From the NCBI GenBank assembly GCA_964059195.1, contig CAXKWD010000005.1, positions 141,819,686 to 141,883,685 on the forward strand: 64,000 nt of DNA. Direction: 5' to 3'. This DNA is from Ectobius pallidus (taxonomy: Eukaryota; Arthropoda; Insecta; Blattodea; Ectobiidae). A model generated the notes under the pieces. That model made no database searches. It was not told where the DNA came from and saw only the letters and a program-made list of their open reading frames with translations. Positions 1 through 12,100 of the stretch are shown piece after piece. Every line of letters starts with the position of its first letter. The stretch's first letter is position 1. The position numbers were made by a program, and so were the translations under genes.

Positions 1-58
1 CTCTCACACTTGTACATTTCAAATAAAAAACAGTTGCGAAACTTAGTTACTAAACCTA

Positions 59-1453
59 GGGTATGCTAGTGTAAAGCGGGTCAGAGGATAAAGCGGGTCA
101 GTTTTTAAAAATAGCCTCTGTTCTCAAGGTTACATGATTTTTAGTACCTGCTACCAGCACCCGGTCACAAGGAAAGTCTCCTCTATACGTTGAGTGCTGT
201 GGATGCAAGCAGATGTGTGTATTGTTTGTGTGAACAAGAAAAGAATACAATTATTTTTAAGGTAAGTGAAACGACCTGTATACATTTTAAAATAAGCGTT
301 AAGATGTCGTTAATATATTACAAGAAGTAATGCAGTGAATTTATGCTATTAACTTTCATTATTAAATTCAATCTTTCTGGAAATGGTTACAGCATTGTCG
401 TCTTCCTCAAAGCCGGTATTCACAACTACCAACCCCTGAAATAAATCACTGTAAATTCGGGTTAAGAGGGTCAGCAATTTCGGCCAAATAGGGTCAACAA
501 ATAGTAGATATACAGATGTGAAATAAAGTGTTTCTGTTATATTTTTTTTATCGCAGATGGGTAAATACCAACGCAAAACATCACGTTCGTGGACTAAGGA
601 CGACATGCAGAAGGCTTTATCCATTGAATGAGGATATCCTAAAGAAAAGCGATTTTCTCCCAGGGGGAAACACATCAGATTTGACTGAAGCCGGAACATC
701 TAATATAGTCACTGCAGGTGTTCCAAAAGAAATGGAAAATAATCCTGAGATTGTGCATTCCACCCCAAATCTAAAAGAAAAAACTCTGAGACGGAAAGTG
801 ACAAGATTTCAAACGTTTCAAAAAAGGAAACGTCAATCTTTCAGCGAGAAAACAGAAGATATCCCCGGAACATATTCAAGAGAGAATGTTGGTCCAAAAA
901 CGCAAAATGGAACTCACTTCTAAGGGAAATAAAGTAGCAAGAAGAAGAGTTGTAGAAGAAACATCGTCGTCCTCTGATGAAGAAGAGAACGAAGAACAAC
1001 AAAATGGCACGATGTGTGGTTTTTGCAATGTAAAATATAGTGATCCTCACTCAGGAAAATTGGGCGATTAGATTCAATGCCAGGGGTATGAAGGGAATGC
1101 TACCATGTAAAATGTGCAGGTGTTTACTTGTGGAAAGTGCAATCTTTTAAATTAAATATATTCGTGTTGTTATCCATGTTTTGTGACCAAATATAGAGAA
1201 AAAATCGTGACCCGATTTGCCCCGAACACTGACCCGATTTATCCTGACATATGAAGGTAAAACGGGTCACTGCAGTCACTAGATTTCAGCTCATGTACGG
1301 ACAGTAAATTGAGAGCAAAAAGAGGTCACTTCAGGGAAAGTATTACTTAAATATGGCTGTATATATTGGTATGTTTTGTGTCAAATATATTTAAAAATTA
1401 ACAACAAAATTAAAGTTTCAGTGATTTTTGACCCGATTTACCCTTCGCTACCC
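59..1453 (+). mobile_element. pogo/Tigger-like (Tc1/mariner superfamily) element, internally deleted
   Basis: Imperfect terminal inverted repeats of about 26 bp start GGGTA at 59 and end TACCC at 1453, sharing the block CGGGTCA. A TA dinucleotide lies on each side (57-58 and 1454-1455), the target duplication expected of Tc1/mariner elements. GACCCGATTT-type words recur near the right end (about 1208-1275) and look like subterminal repeats. The remaining coding sequence is fragmentary, so the copy cannot move by itself. The superfamily call rests on the TA duplication and the transposase fragments. Confidence 0.8.
557..1137 (+). pseudogene. broken pogo/Tigger-like transposase, N- and C-terminal pieces
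   Basis: The ATG at 557 follows an acceptor-like TTTTATCGCAG and opens a stretch with RKTSRSWTKDDMQKAL, the usual N-terminal helix-turn-helix start of pogo/Tigger transposases. It stops after about 25 codons. After frame changes a basic and acidic region follows (RKMELTSKG, SSSSDEEENEE), then CGFCNVKYSDPHSGKLGDW, a cysteine-rich C-terminal tail seen in insect pogo-like proteins. The central DDE catalytic domain is absent, so this is an internal deletion product. It lies inside the 59-1453 element on the same strand. Confidence 0.7.
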
Positions 1454-1455
1454 TA

Positions 1456-2201
1456 GTTATGTCGTGTAAACTAGCATTAAGCAAATATTGCTGCCATGCA
1501 ATCCAGCAGGAAAATAGGTGGCGTGAAAATATTTTAGATGGTGGGGTGGTATTATCCAAACATCTTACAATCGAACCTAAAGTAAACATAAACAAGTACA
1601 TTAAAGTACTTATTAAAGTTTATTAAAGTACATCTGTCTCACTCTTAGGTAAATACAATTATTGAGACAGGTTTACTTGTTTCTGCACTGCTTTCATTGA
1701 ATCAGAGTGTTTCTGGGTTGGTCCATTCATGTTTAATAACATAAGAAGTAAGAACTAGAAAAATTTTAGCGCCGTTACAAATGTTTTGGGCACTATGGTG
1801 ACCTAGCATGTGATATATATTCTGCCCTGAGAAAGACCATTTGTAGGCTCAACCTACATTCAGAAGTTTTCCAGTCTGAAAGATTGTTGTCACAGTAAAC
1901 AGTTGAATCAACAGTGTCATTTCAGAATGAGTGTACAGAAACTTATGTGTATTGCATACTACATAGAAGAATTCACATGAGTGCGTTATTTATGTCTTGC
2001 CCTTTGAAAACAAAAAAAATAGCTTATGAATGATACAGTTTCATAGGTGAATAGAAACTAGAAATAAGAAAATTCAACCTAACTCTAATATTTAAAATAT
2101 TAAATAGTAGTATGTAATATAATATTTGTAGTTTGTAAGGCTTCCCATTGACTATGTCAGAAACTTGTATACAAGTCTAGTGACTGCAATAAATTATTAT
2201 T
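1456..2201. other. non-coding, upstream of the first FBXL4 exon in the window
   Basis: No gene or recognisable element is visible. Near 1600-1640 there are short self-complementary repeats around TTAAAGTACTTATTAAAGT. This is presumably intron of the FBXL4-like gene, whose upstream exons are outside the window. Confidence 0.4.
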
Positions 2202-2209
2202 ATTATTAC

Positions 2210-2835
2210 TAGGGATGGGTCCTCGATACTTTCGATTCCTCAATACTCTCGATACTTGCATGGTATCGGCATCGAGAGATACTTCAGAAAACACGCTCGG
2301 TACTTTTTCGATACTTTGGTAATTCTGCAATTTAAGGAAATGCGGTACCTCTTTCTGCTTTTAGTAGTCTACTAAATATAGTAAATACTTCTATTTCTCC
2401 TTGAAATGGAGAAAACCATTCTGTGACTTTTGTCTAGTCATAAATAAAGACTTTCCGACTTTTAAAATCCAAAGAGAAGATATTCTTAATTATTTCGTTT
2501 CCTGTCAAACGTTTCAATAAGAACCAACAAGCAAGCTGACTGTCCAAACCCCATTGTAATTTTTGAACAAAAACTTGTAAGTGGACTGTTTCAAAAACTA
2601 ATTTTAGTTTTAATGTAGAGTTTAAAAATAATTATAGGCTACGGATGATATTAAATTTTGTATAATTAAATATGCCCACTTAATTAATTTAGCTGGTATT
2701 ACACAGTTCTCTCAACTTTTAATTTTTAATGTGCCTATTTATTGAAACTGGAAATGTTGACGGTATCGAGTATCGAGAAAAAAAATCATGTATCGGTATC
2801 GAGCATCGAGAAAATCTGGTATCGACCCATCCCTA
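2210..2835. mobile_element. non-autonomous hAT transposon (MITE)
   Basis: The ends are TAGGGATGGGT and ACCCATCCCTA, continuing into GGTATCGA-type inverted repeats. A perfect 8-bp direct repeat ATTATTAC flanks it (2202-2209 and 2836-2843), the duplication length of hAT insertions. Words such as GTATCGAG are repeated near both ends. The 626-bp interior has no coding capacity. Confidence 0.9.
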
Positions 2836-3023
2836 ATTATTACTATTATTATCATTATTGTTATTATTATTATAAGTGTGAAATCCTATAGTTGAAAATA
2901 TATAACTGAGGCACATTTTAACGGAGAGAGGTCTGTGACTTAAAACTTTGACATATAAGTACAAAAAACATAGAAGTGAATAACTATTATTTTGTAGTGA
3001 ATATGGTCCTGTTTTGATTCCAG

Positions 3024-3151
3024 GTTTATTGGTATTGCATCACGAGCAAGTCTCTCTATTATTTATCGAAACGTTGCCAGTACATACAGAAGCTGGATAT
3101 GTCATGGTGTGGTGGAGAACTCACTCAGATCACGTCCAATGACTTTACAGA
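3024..3151 (+). CDS. FBXL4: FBXL4-like exon: first LRR exon in window
   Basis: The acceptor is TTGATTCCAG and the donor GTAAGT. It begins in phase 0 (VYWYCITSKSLYYLSKRC) and contains LDMSWCGGELTQITSNDF. It ends with two bases of a codon (GA) completed by T of the next exon. Confidence 0.85.
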
Positions 3152-6100
3152 GTAAGTTCATCTTCCTTCAAAACTTTAAGTCCTTGCTTACTTATAAAGT
3201 AGGGCCCAGATTTGGAGGCTTTAACTTATTTTTTCCCCAGCTTCCTAATTAGAACATTTTAATGTACTTTCCATTTCATGACCCTTGCTTCCGAATATTT
3301 GAATCTTATAGAATCTAAAATGGGCTAAATCGGACTGAAGGGGCTAAAGAGGACTTTTTCTGATAAACTGGGGGCTAAAGAGGACTTTTGCTGAAAAACT
3401 AGGATCTAAAGAGGACTTTTGCAGAAACAATAAAAACTTTTTATTGGTGGCGAAAATAATTGTTTGCAGGCTATTATGAGTGGTTGAATGCACAGTTATG
3501 TATTGTCTGATTGTATGTGTGAATAAATATCCTTCAGTTAATTCTTTTGGCTACTGTTATCAATCGGTTAATATTATCAGATTAGCTGCATCCCGAAGTG
3601 ATCACAATAAGCGGAGTGCACTGTATATATTTTGTTAGTTTAGTTAGTTTATATATTCGCCATTTGTGATACAGAAAGTTCACATTGCTTCGTCAGTTTT
3701 CTTATTAGGTAATCTTAACCTACACTTACAAACCATTACAGCATTTATTTTTGTCTAAAACTATTGATTAACTTTTTGCAGAATTAGGATCATACTGAGA
3801 AAAATTTAAATTGTATAGCAGCAGTATAAATAACATTCTCTAAATTTGTGTTTTCATCTCTGTTGCAGTTTTATAGAAGAGTGTGGAAGTCAACTTACTC
3901 ATCTTAGGTTGAACTCATGTAAATTCGTGGATAACTCATGCATTATCAAGATCTCAGAAAAGTGCCATAACTTAAAAGGTAGGGAAATCATATGTCTTAT
4001 TTGTTTTATTTGTCATCTGTATCATAGTCCCTGAAGGTAATGGAAATATTTTATTTGACTGTTCAATGTTGAATATCACTAAATATTCACTTTTTAAGGT
4101 CCTCTCAGAATTATTTAGAAAGAGGTATTGCTTGTGTTTTTGTATCAGGCTATACGCACCATAATTCAAAAACAAAATAAAAACTGTATTGAGCAAAATT
4201 TTGTATTCAAATTACACATTATCCAAAAATGTTATACAAATTTCTAACACTCATAATTTTTTTAATGGCCTATTAACTGTGTCTGGCACTTTACTTTGTC
4301 AATTTTACCTGATGTTATTCTGTAACATGTTGGTACTATTGTGGGTTTGTAAAAACTTACATAGTTGATTCTCAATTATCCAGGGTAATTGAAAACCAAT
4401 AATTGATAGTGCAAAATCATAGATATTCCAAAAATATCCAATAATACTTTAATTTAATTTTAATTTTTTGGCCTTCATTGGACCACTTTAGTCAGGTTTC
4501 TGGTTGAGGTTTTTCTTCTTTTTGTCAGCCCAGTACTTCTTCATCCTTTCTGACCGCAATTTTCTTTCTGCTTCTGGAACTACTCTTCCTATTCTCTGTT
4601 TGTTGATTTTCATCTGTAGTGTAGTGTGTTTGTCTTTCAATATCTTGAGTGTGTCTGTCTTGCATATTAAATCCTCTACTGTAATACGTAGCCAATAATA
4701 CTTTATACAGTAAAAAAACTATTGTAAGAACCAATATAATTATTTTTTATAGTTTTCTTGGATAAGACTCTAATGGCTTTGTTGAAATTTTGTACACTGT
4801 CAGCTTTTCACTCAAAACTGAAATTGCTACTACGATTGACATGGTGGTTCATATGTATACACTGGCCTCGTTATCTGAGGAATCTTTTTCATAGTTTCAA
4901 GATCATTTCTGTGTTTATGCCGATTGTTAATAATGGTTGCTGATAAAGTAAATTCACAGTCTGCTTAGTGTCTGTTAATTTTTTTTATTGCAACTCTGCA
5001 TTCTGTCTTCTTGGTAAATGTTCACATGATACAGCACAGAGAATCAGCTGTTCATAGAAAGCCGCCATGTTTCTAAGCCTGGGCGCATATTGAGCTGTGT
5101 AGTCAGAGCAGGGCAAGATAGGGCAGCACAAAAAAAACTATGTGAACAGTTGTCTACAGATATTGGATATCAGTTTTGTGAGGCAGTTTGACGAAGGTAG
5201 GATCTCTGTTGGGTTAAATTTTGCGGTGTAAAAATCGAGGAACCATCTTGTTCGATACCATGGCTGAAATGTTGGCTGCATATCTTGATCTAAACTCTGA
5301 ATCAGATTTGGACGCTGATTTAGAACTATTATTATTACTCCATCAGAAGTCAAGAAAGGTAAAACTATGGGAAAGTGAGTACATGAAAAAAGAGGAACTT
5401 TCGGGGAATTCACAGTGATGAGAGAATTCTCCAATGACCAATTTGTGAACTATTTCCCTCTGAATTAAGAGGAGTTTGAAGAAGTATATAGTAAAATTCA
5501 ACATATTATAAACTCCCACTGCTTTTTTTTGTGACGGTATGCAACAGTATGCAGTACTGGCACTTTTTTTTTTGCTTCAACAAAATTGGATATTACACGG
5601 AATATTCCTTTCACAATTCCTATAAAATTATGGCCTATTACTTAAAATCAAGCTTTTTTGTTGGTTTTGTTAGATTTCTACATACATATTAGCCTACATA
5701 CAAGCACATTATAGTTTCTGTAAATTGTTGTGGCTGCAAGAGAGTTGGGGTTGGTTTTTCCAGCCCTCAGCAAATTGCTCCTGTGGCCAAGGCCATTCTA
5801 ACAGTACAAGTATTGCACCAAGTGCAGTTAATGCTAATGTAGTTACAAACAAGTAGTAAGTAATCAACACTATTATATGTGGGAATCACAGTGATCAAAT
5901 AATACAAAAAAGTAAAATGATGCACTCAAGTTCACTAGTTTAGCTAAGTAGCTAAGCAGCTAACCACCATAGTTAATCAGGGGTTAGTGCGTGTTTAAAT
6001 TTAACTGCATTCATTGCTTACATATAATTTGAAAAGAAAACCCTTGATTTGTGTTGCAGAGGCAAGTAAATTCACAGTTGTTTAGTACGATTGTAGGAAC

Positions 6101-9100
6101 AAGGGGGTGCACTTGGTTCACAAGTAGAGAAGTGAAATGAGTAAAATAAGTAATTATTTTGAACCGATGATGAATAAAAGAGTGTAGGACGATGTTTTTG
6201 AAGTATCTCATAAACCTGCAAACAGTGAATAAAATTAATCTTTAGAGAACGTCGCAAGTACCGGTAATTTTACTGCAATTCAGAGGAGAAACATTTCTGG
6301 CCATGATAGGCCCGATTGTTGGACATTATCTCAGAAAAATGATTCTGGGAGAAGTGTGGGAGCTCCTGTGTGATGTAATTAAAAAGTTTTGGTGAGTAGG
6401 CCTACCAGCACCTTTTTGGTTAGAAAGAAAGCACTGTATACTCCGAAGGCTGCAATGCTTAACCTCCAATTGGAACTGAAGAAAAATTAGCAGTATTTTT
6501 TGTTTCTTCCAATGAGTCCATTTTCTCAAATAACACGCAATTAAAACACAAACCCAGGGACATGAGCTAAAGCATGTCACACGTTTTCTGTGTCAGATCC
6601 ACAAGTGTTGAGCAGGCCATGTGTAGCGCAGTACTGCCCTGCTCTGTATCTCAATTCGCAGTGTTCCCTTCCCAGACGTGAGTCACATATACTGAGCTGC
6701 CCTATCTACCTCACCTGCATATCAGTGTGCGCCTAGCCTAGGTCATGCGGGTCACATGGGGAGAGAATGTCATTTATTGGTTGATTTCATTTGAATGCAA
6801 AATTAGAAATGTTCCAATTCCATCATATCCTTAAAAATTAGAAGGAAAATTTAAGATGGAAGTGTGTCCAATGGCAAGTGTCAGTGTCACATGATCCAAT
6901 TTGATGGTTTCTAGAAATTTGAACCAAATATTGGATTGAGGAACATTGTTCTTCCATTTCTTTTCATATATGTGTGAATGAGTTTTAATTTTATTTCTTT
7001 TGTTGTAGAACTTAGTCTTTGCAACTGTCAAAAGATTGGAGAATATGGCTACAGACATCTTGCAGTGCTGAAAAATTTACAAGTTTTGGATCTCTATCGT
7101 ACAATGATTGATTTGGGAGCTCTCAAAGCTATTCTAAAATCATCACCTCATCTTAAGCATATAAATATGGGTATGTTACAATACTTATCGTCAAGTAAAC
7201 ACTATCTTGTCTTTAAGTATACACCCACTCCTTGGTAGAATAATAATAACTCTTTCAGGGTTCCTTCAAGGTACAAGGTGCTTAAATATTTAACACAACA
7301 ATTGAAGTTTTATTGGCGGTTTATTCAGAATAATACTTGTGCTTACAGTTGCATAGTGTGCCACTTATCGACGTGAATAATTGAGGTTATATTACTTGGA
7401 GGCGATAAACTGCGTGATGGAGTACAGAGTATTATGACGTACATCTGACCCTTGTGATTCTCAAAGGCACTCACTTGCCTTCAGGGATGCGTTCCTTGTT
7501 TTATAGAGAGGGGAATTTTCTTGCAGAAATGGTGATTCTCGTTTCAATCGGGATTTTCACAAGTTTTGCGGAAATGATTAAAGCTCTATGATTGGCTCTT
7601 TTTAAACATGCGTTATTACTTAAATATTCCATTACAAGACCAGTAGCAACTTGTCTGGGGAATTACCTTGATTGAGCATTACTATACTTCTCCTTTATGC
7701 AAGATAGGCATAAGTATGGTATTTAATCAATCAGATATATCATTTTCACCTTGTTAATGCCTCTGAAATTAATTACCTCAATTATTTTATATTATGTTTA
7801 TAGATTATAATATTTTAGGCTTGTAGTCACTATAGGCTATTAGCCTAAGGTAATACAGGTTCAAATTGCCCTTCGATGTGGGAAATATTAAACTTCCAAG
7901 TAGGCAAGTTTAATTTTTCTTCTATTGAAACCTCGAAGTAATTTTAGTTTTAATTTGTTTTGATGTAAGTGGCACATTATTTGAATTATTTTACATCATA
8001 TTACAATATTCATATCAATAACAATAGATTATACATAACTGAAATAAATATCACATATATATGGTGATACCTTGTACATTAATTACATCTTTACGTAATA
8101 ATTAAATTATATAAAATGTCCTTTAGTATTTTAATTTTGATTTCCAATATTTCCTTTTTCCTATCATTTCACAACTACCAACATTTCTCAATTTAATTTT
8201 TTTTTAAATAACTTCACCTCTCTTAGGTTATGTTTATTATTTCTTAGACTTCTAATTTTGTAAATTTGAAGAATATTAAATTATTAATGAATACTTTCAT
8301 CTTGAAATCTTTTATAAGACATAATGTTTAACATATTGAACATCAAATGTTATATACTTCATATGAATATACTTGATATTTATCTTAACCTTAAATTTCT
8401 GTACTGAATTACGGTATATAAATTTTTATTGATATATTTTCCAATACTTCCTTTATATTTATGTGAGCATTCATATTTATTAACACACTTTATCACATAA
8501 TTTTCATATTTTAACAAATTGCCATCATTATTCACATCCCTTCAATGAATTTACTAGAACAAGTGGAGAAAATTTGCTAACTCATTCATTTTTAACACAA
8601 TCATTCTTTACATATTAATTTAGCATGTTATACAAATAACATTTATTCTTAACTTTCATTTGCCTTGTCACATGGAAACTCATTCGTATGTCATTTTTGA
8701 CGTACATCGGATGTGAATAGTGATGCAAGGTGTTACGATTAGATTGTCATGTTTCTAATCATAAGATTATTACTGTGCTTAGGTAATAAGTGGATTCAGT
8801 TGTCTTCGGATATACATTCATGATGGATGTAAGATTACCTGCACATAGTATCTTTAGGTTTTACATTCTTAGCACTTTCATAAGTTTGCACCCTCGCATT
8901 GTATATATCAACACTTTAAACACTTGCAGTGGCTTTGTTTGCTTATATTTTAGCAATTGAACGTGAAGTGGTCTCGACACGATCATTCATACATTACAAA
9001 TAACATTTTTTTTAACACACTACATCTTGCATAATTCAAACCTTGTTACTAGATCACCCTGAGTATCGAAAAGATATCATAGTAGCACTAATTAATAATT

Positions 9101-12100
9101 TTGTAATTTTGTTGTTGTCTTGGGCTTGTAACTTTGAATATAGGAAATCTGATTTACGCATATCTGATATCACCTGATCCACTTGTTTATGAAGAGCAAT
9201 GAGCAAAGTTCTGGATTTATATGTAAATTCCATGACTTCTGACGTATCTAGTTTATGAGTATATGGTGAACATTTACCTGGAGGATTTTAAATACATTTG
9301 TGTTACGCATAAGAACTTGTAGTAACTGAATTTTCTGACTAGGATCTAAATTGTGAGCTGATTCTACCTTTGCTTTTAACAAATCTTCTATCTGGTCATC
9401 CTTTTCTATATTATTCACTACAATGTTATTTATTCCATTATTCTGAACACTCCTGAAACATTAATATTCTCACATTCTGCTAAATTTAAATTGCATTCCT
9501 TGCAATGAATGCTACATGGGAGAGCTATCTGCTTGCTCTACAAAAATTCTTACTTCATTGCTCTACAATGAATGTTTTGTAGGGAATATCTACTTCATCG
9601 CTTCCTACATTTTTATCTTTCGCTTCAGGTCTTATGAATGGAATAATGTGTTTTACTTGATTTATTTTAACTACCAGATTACCTTCCTCAAAACTTATTA
9701 TGCTCATGTAATCAGCAAAAGAATCACATCCTGTTATGAAATCACTTGTTAAACCAGGAATTACTAAACCAGGGTATATCTTTAGAAATACCCTGTATTT
9801 TCAATTTAAACTACACTTTTCTTTTACTGATTGGTATTTCCTACCAATAGCTACTGTACACTATACACAACTTAGTGGAAGAGATTGTAATGGGACCTTG
9901 TTCAATTTTAATTTGTTGTAAAATGCTTCACTCATCACGGTATTAGAACTACCTGTGTCTAAAAGAGCACTTGCTTCAATATTTCCTATGCTTATTTTGA
10001 TTCTAGGTGGTTCTGTGATTATGCCATTTTCTGTGGCTGTAGTATTAGTATTTGGATTTAATTAATGTTTTTTTACTGAATTGATGAGCTACCAATACTC
10101 TAGGAATCTCAAAGCACTGGGTATCTAGTTTAACGAGTTATTATCTAGCTCCTGTCCTTCCATTGGAGAACCTTACACAGAAACTGAATTCCTACTTCTC
10201 CAAAGTGTCCTTAGATTTAAATCCTCTCTCCTGTGATTACTATTCCTACTCGAATGACTATTCAATGACACTGGCCTGTTTTGATTACTTCTGGCACATG
10301 AGGTATTTCTTCTGTTGAAATTTGGCCTCCAAAAACTCTGTTGGTAGTTTCTGTTCCCCAATCAGTGGTCATTATTGCGATTTCTACCTCTATTTTTCCT
10401 GCTATGTTGGTTGAACTGAATCTTATTGATATGCTTTTTTTTTTTGGATCGAACCTATTACTTTGTGAATTTTGGTTCTGATAGTTTCTACCATAGTTTT
10501 CATTATTCCTTTTTCTGTTATTTGGTATAGGGCCTCTATAAGTTTCTCTTGCATTTCTTTGGAATTGGTTATTTTGATGCTATACACCTATCTTGAAGTA
10601 ATTAGGATCATTGTTCAACCTACAATCCTGTGACATGTTTCTATCATTACTGTCCTCATAGTAATTTTAAGATTTTGCATTTTTGAAAGTATCTTTCTTC
10701 TTACTATTTGTACTCTCAAATGCTGATAACAAGTCAATCATTTCACCTATATCCCTAGGTTTTGCGAGTATCAAATTGTATCTAACAGCAACTGGGTAAT
10801 GATTTATAATTATTAAAATCAATTCCTGATCTGATGGCTGCAGCTCTATTGGTTTATTCAGCATCACAATCTCTAACAAATAGTCTATCATGGACTGACC
10901 TTTCTTCGAATCAAAAGACCATTCGATAACCTAATTTTGATTTGATTTTGTCTGGCACTATTCCATATCTGTTAAGAAAATGTTTCTGAAATTCATCGTG
11001 TGTCGTATTTTCCCTCATGGTAATAGTGAATCATCTTAAAGCTCGACTTCTCAGTGACCTAAAAAAACTCCGGGGCGCTACATCCCTGGAGGGACTTGGC
11101 CTACCACCCGACCGCTGCGTCATCTCCCGTAGGCAGATGGCAGGATTGGGGGGCATGTGGTCAGAATGCCGACACCCACGGCCGTTAATGGGGGTTTTCT
11201 TGACCGGAGCCGCTACTTCTCTATCAAGTAGCTCCTCAATTTTGAATCACGAGGCTGAGTGCACCCCTGCCAGACCTCCCTACCTCAGAAAATCCGAGGA
11301 GGTACCGGGAATCGAACCCGGGCCGACGGATCTGTAGTCAGCGATGCTAACCACAAGACCACGCCGGCAGACACTCAGTGACCTACTAACCATTAATTTT
11401 TCAAATCTCAGGGAATCAATCTTAAATTAAATTATTTTTCTTTCTTGGAAATAAATGCTTGGGGATTTCTATAATCATCCTCGTTAAATACTGTCGTTTT
11501 TAAGTCATTAACGAGGCATTGGTTAAATTATTGAAGTCAGTAAATAAACACAAAGATCTGGAAGTTTGGGAAAAGATTTATATAAAAAAGGTTTTAAAAT
11601 TGGTTAATGAATTTTGAAATGCCACAAGAAGAAAACTTGAACGAGAGGTTCATAAAATCTACACCAGAGGACACATCAGTATTCTCCAAGCAAGGATTTG
11701 ACAGTTGACTAGCAGTTGAAAATGTGGGCAAAGCCCACAAAACTTACATTCTGAAAAACTGTAAGTAAAAGTAAAGTCTAAAATGTTTAAATGTCAGCCA
11801 TCTCACTTAATTAACATACCTCTTTATTCTTTTCTTTCTCCTGACAAACTGTGTTTAATTCCTTACATTAATCCTCTTGCTGCCTGATTAGATTAAATTA
11901 GATAACGGGGGGCTTGAAGAGAGTTTAGAGACCTCCCGCACATCAGCCTAAAAGGCTTATTGTGCTGCCCCTTTTGGTAGAGAAGCTCTTGTTGGCTTCC
12001 TTTCCCAAAGTCTTCCCTGGATATTTGCCAGGGTAGTGCAGTCAAGCAGGGTATTGGATACCTTCCTCCTGCTTGCTTATGCTTTGCGCCTCATCCCGTT

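Larger units (their letters stand above)
9090..11560 (-). mobile_element. degenerate Ty3/gypsy-type LTR retrotransposon (gag-protease-start of pol)
   Basis: Read on the reverse strand, a Gag capsid-like stretch lies at about 10670-11020 (FQKHFLNRYGIVPDKIK, HYPVAVRYNLILAKPRDI), a basic nucleocapsid-like region at 10173-10361, and a retroviral-type aspartic protease at 9600-10050 with SALLDTGSSNTVMSEAF and the later GLTSDFITGCD. A linker (SQKIQLLQVLMRNTNVF) and a fragment like the start of reverse transcriptase follow to about 9090. Frames are broken repeatedly. A SINE sits inside gag. LTRs were not identified. Confidence 0.65.

Noticed and set aside
5221..5418. 65-codon + ORF as a host micro-gene
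   Set aside because: Its C-terminal half matches the N-terminal pattern of Harbinger transposases and it lies in an element with matching terminal repeats.
11017..11337. 106-codon + strand ORF as a protein
   Set aside because: It is the antisense of the tRNA-derived SINE. The frame is open only because of the SINE's composition, and similar ORFs arise wherever the SINE inserts.
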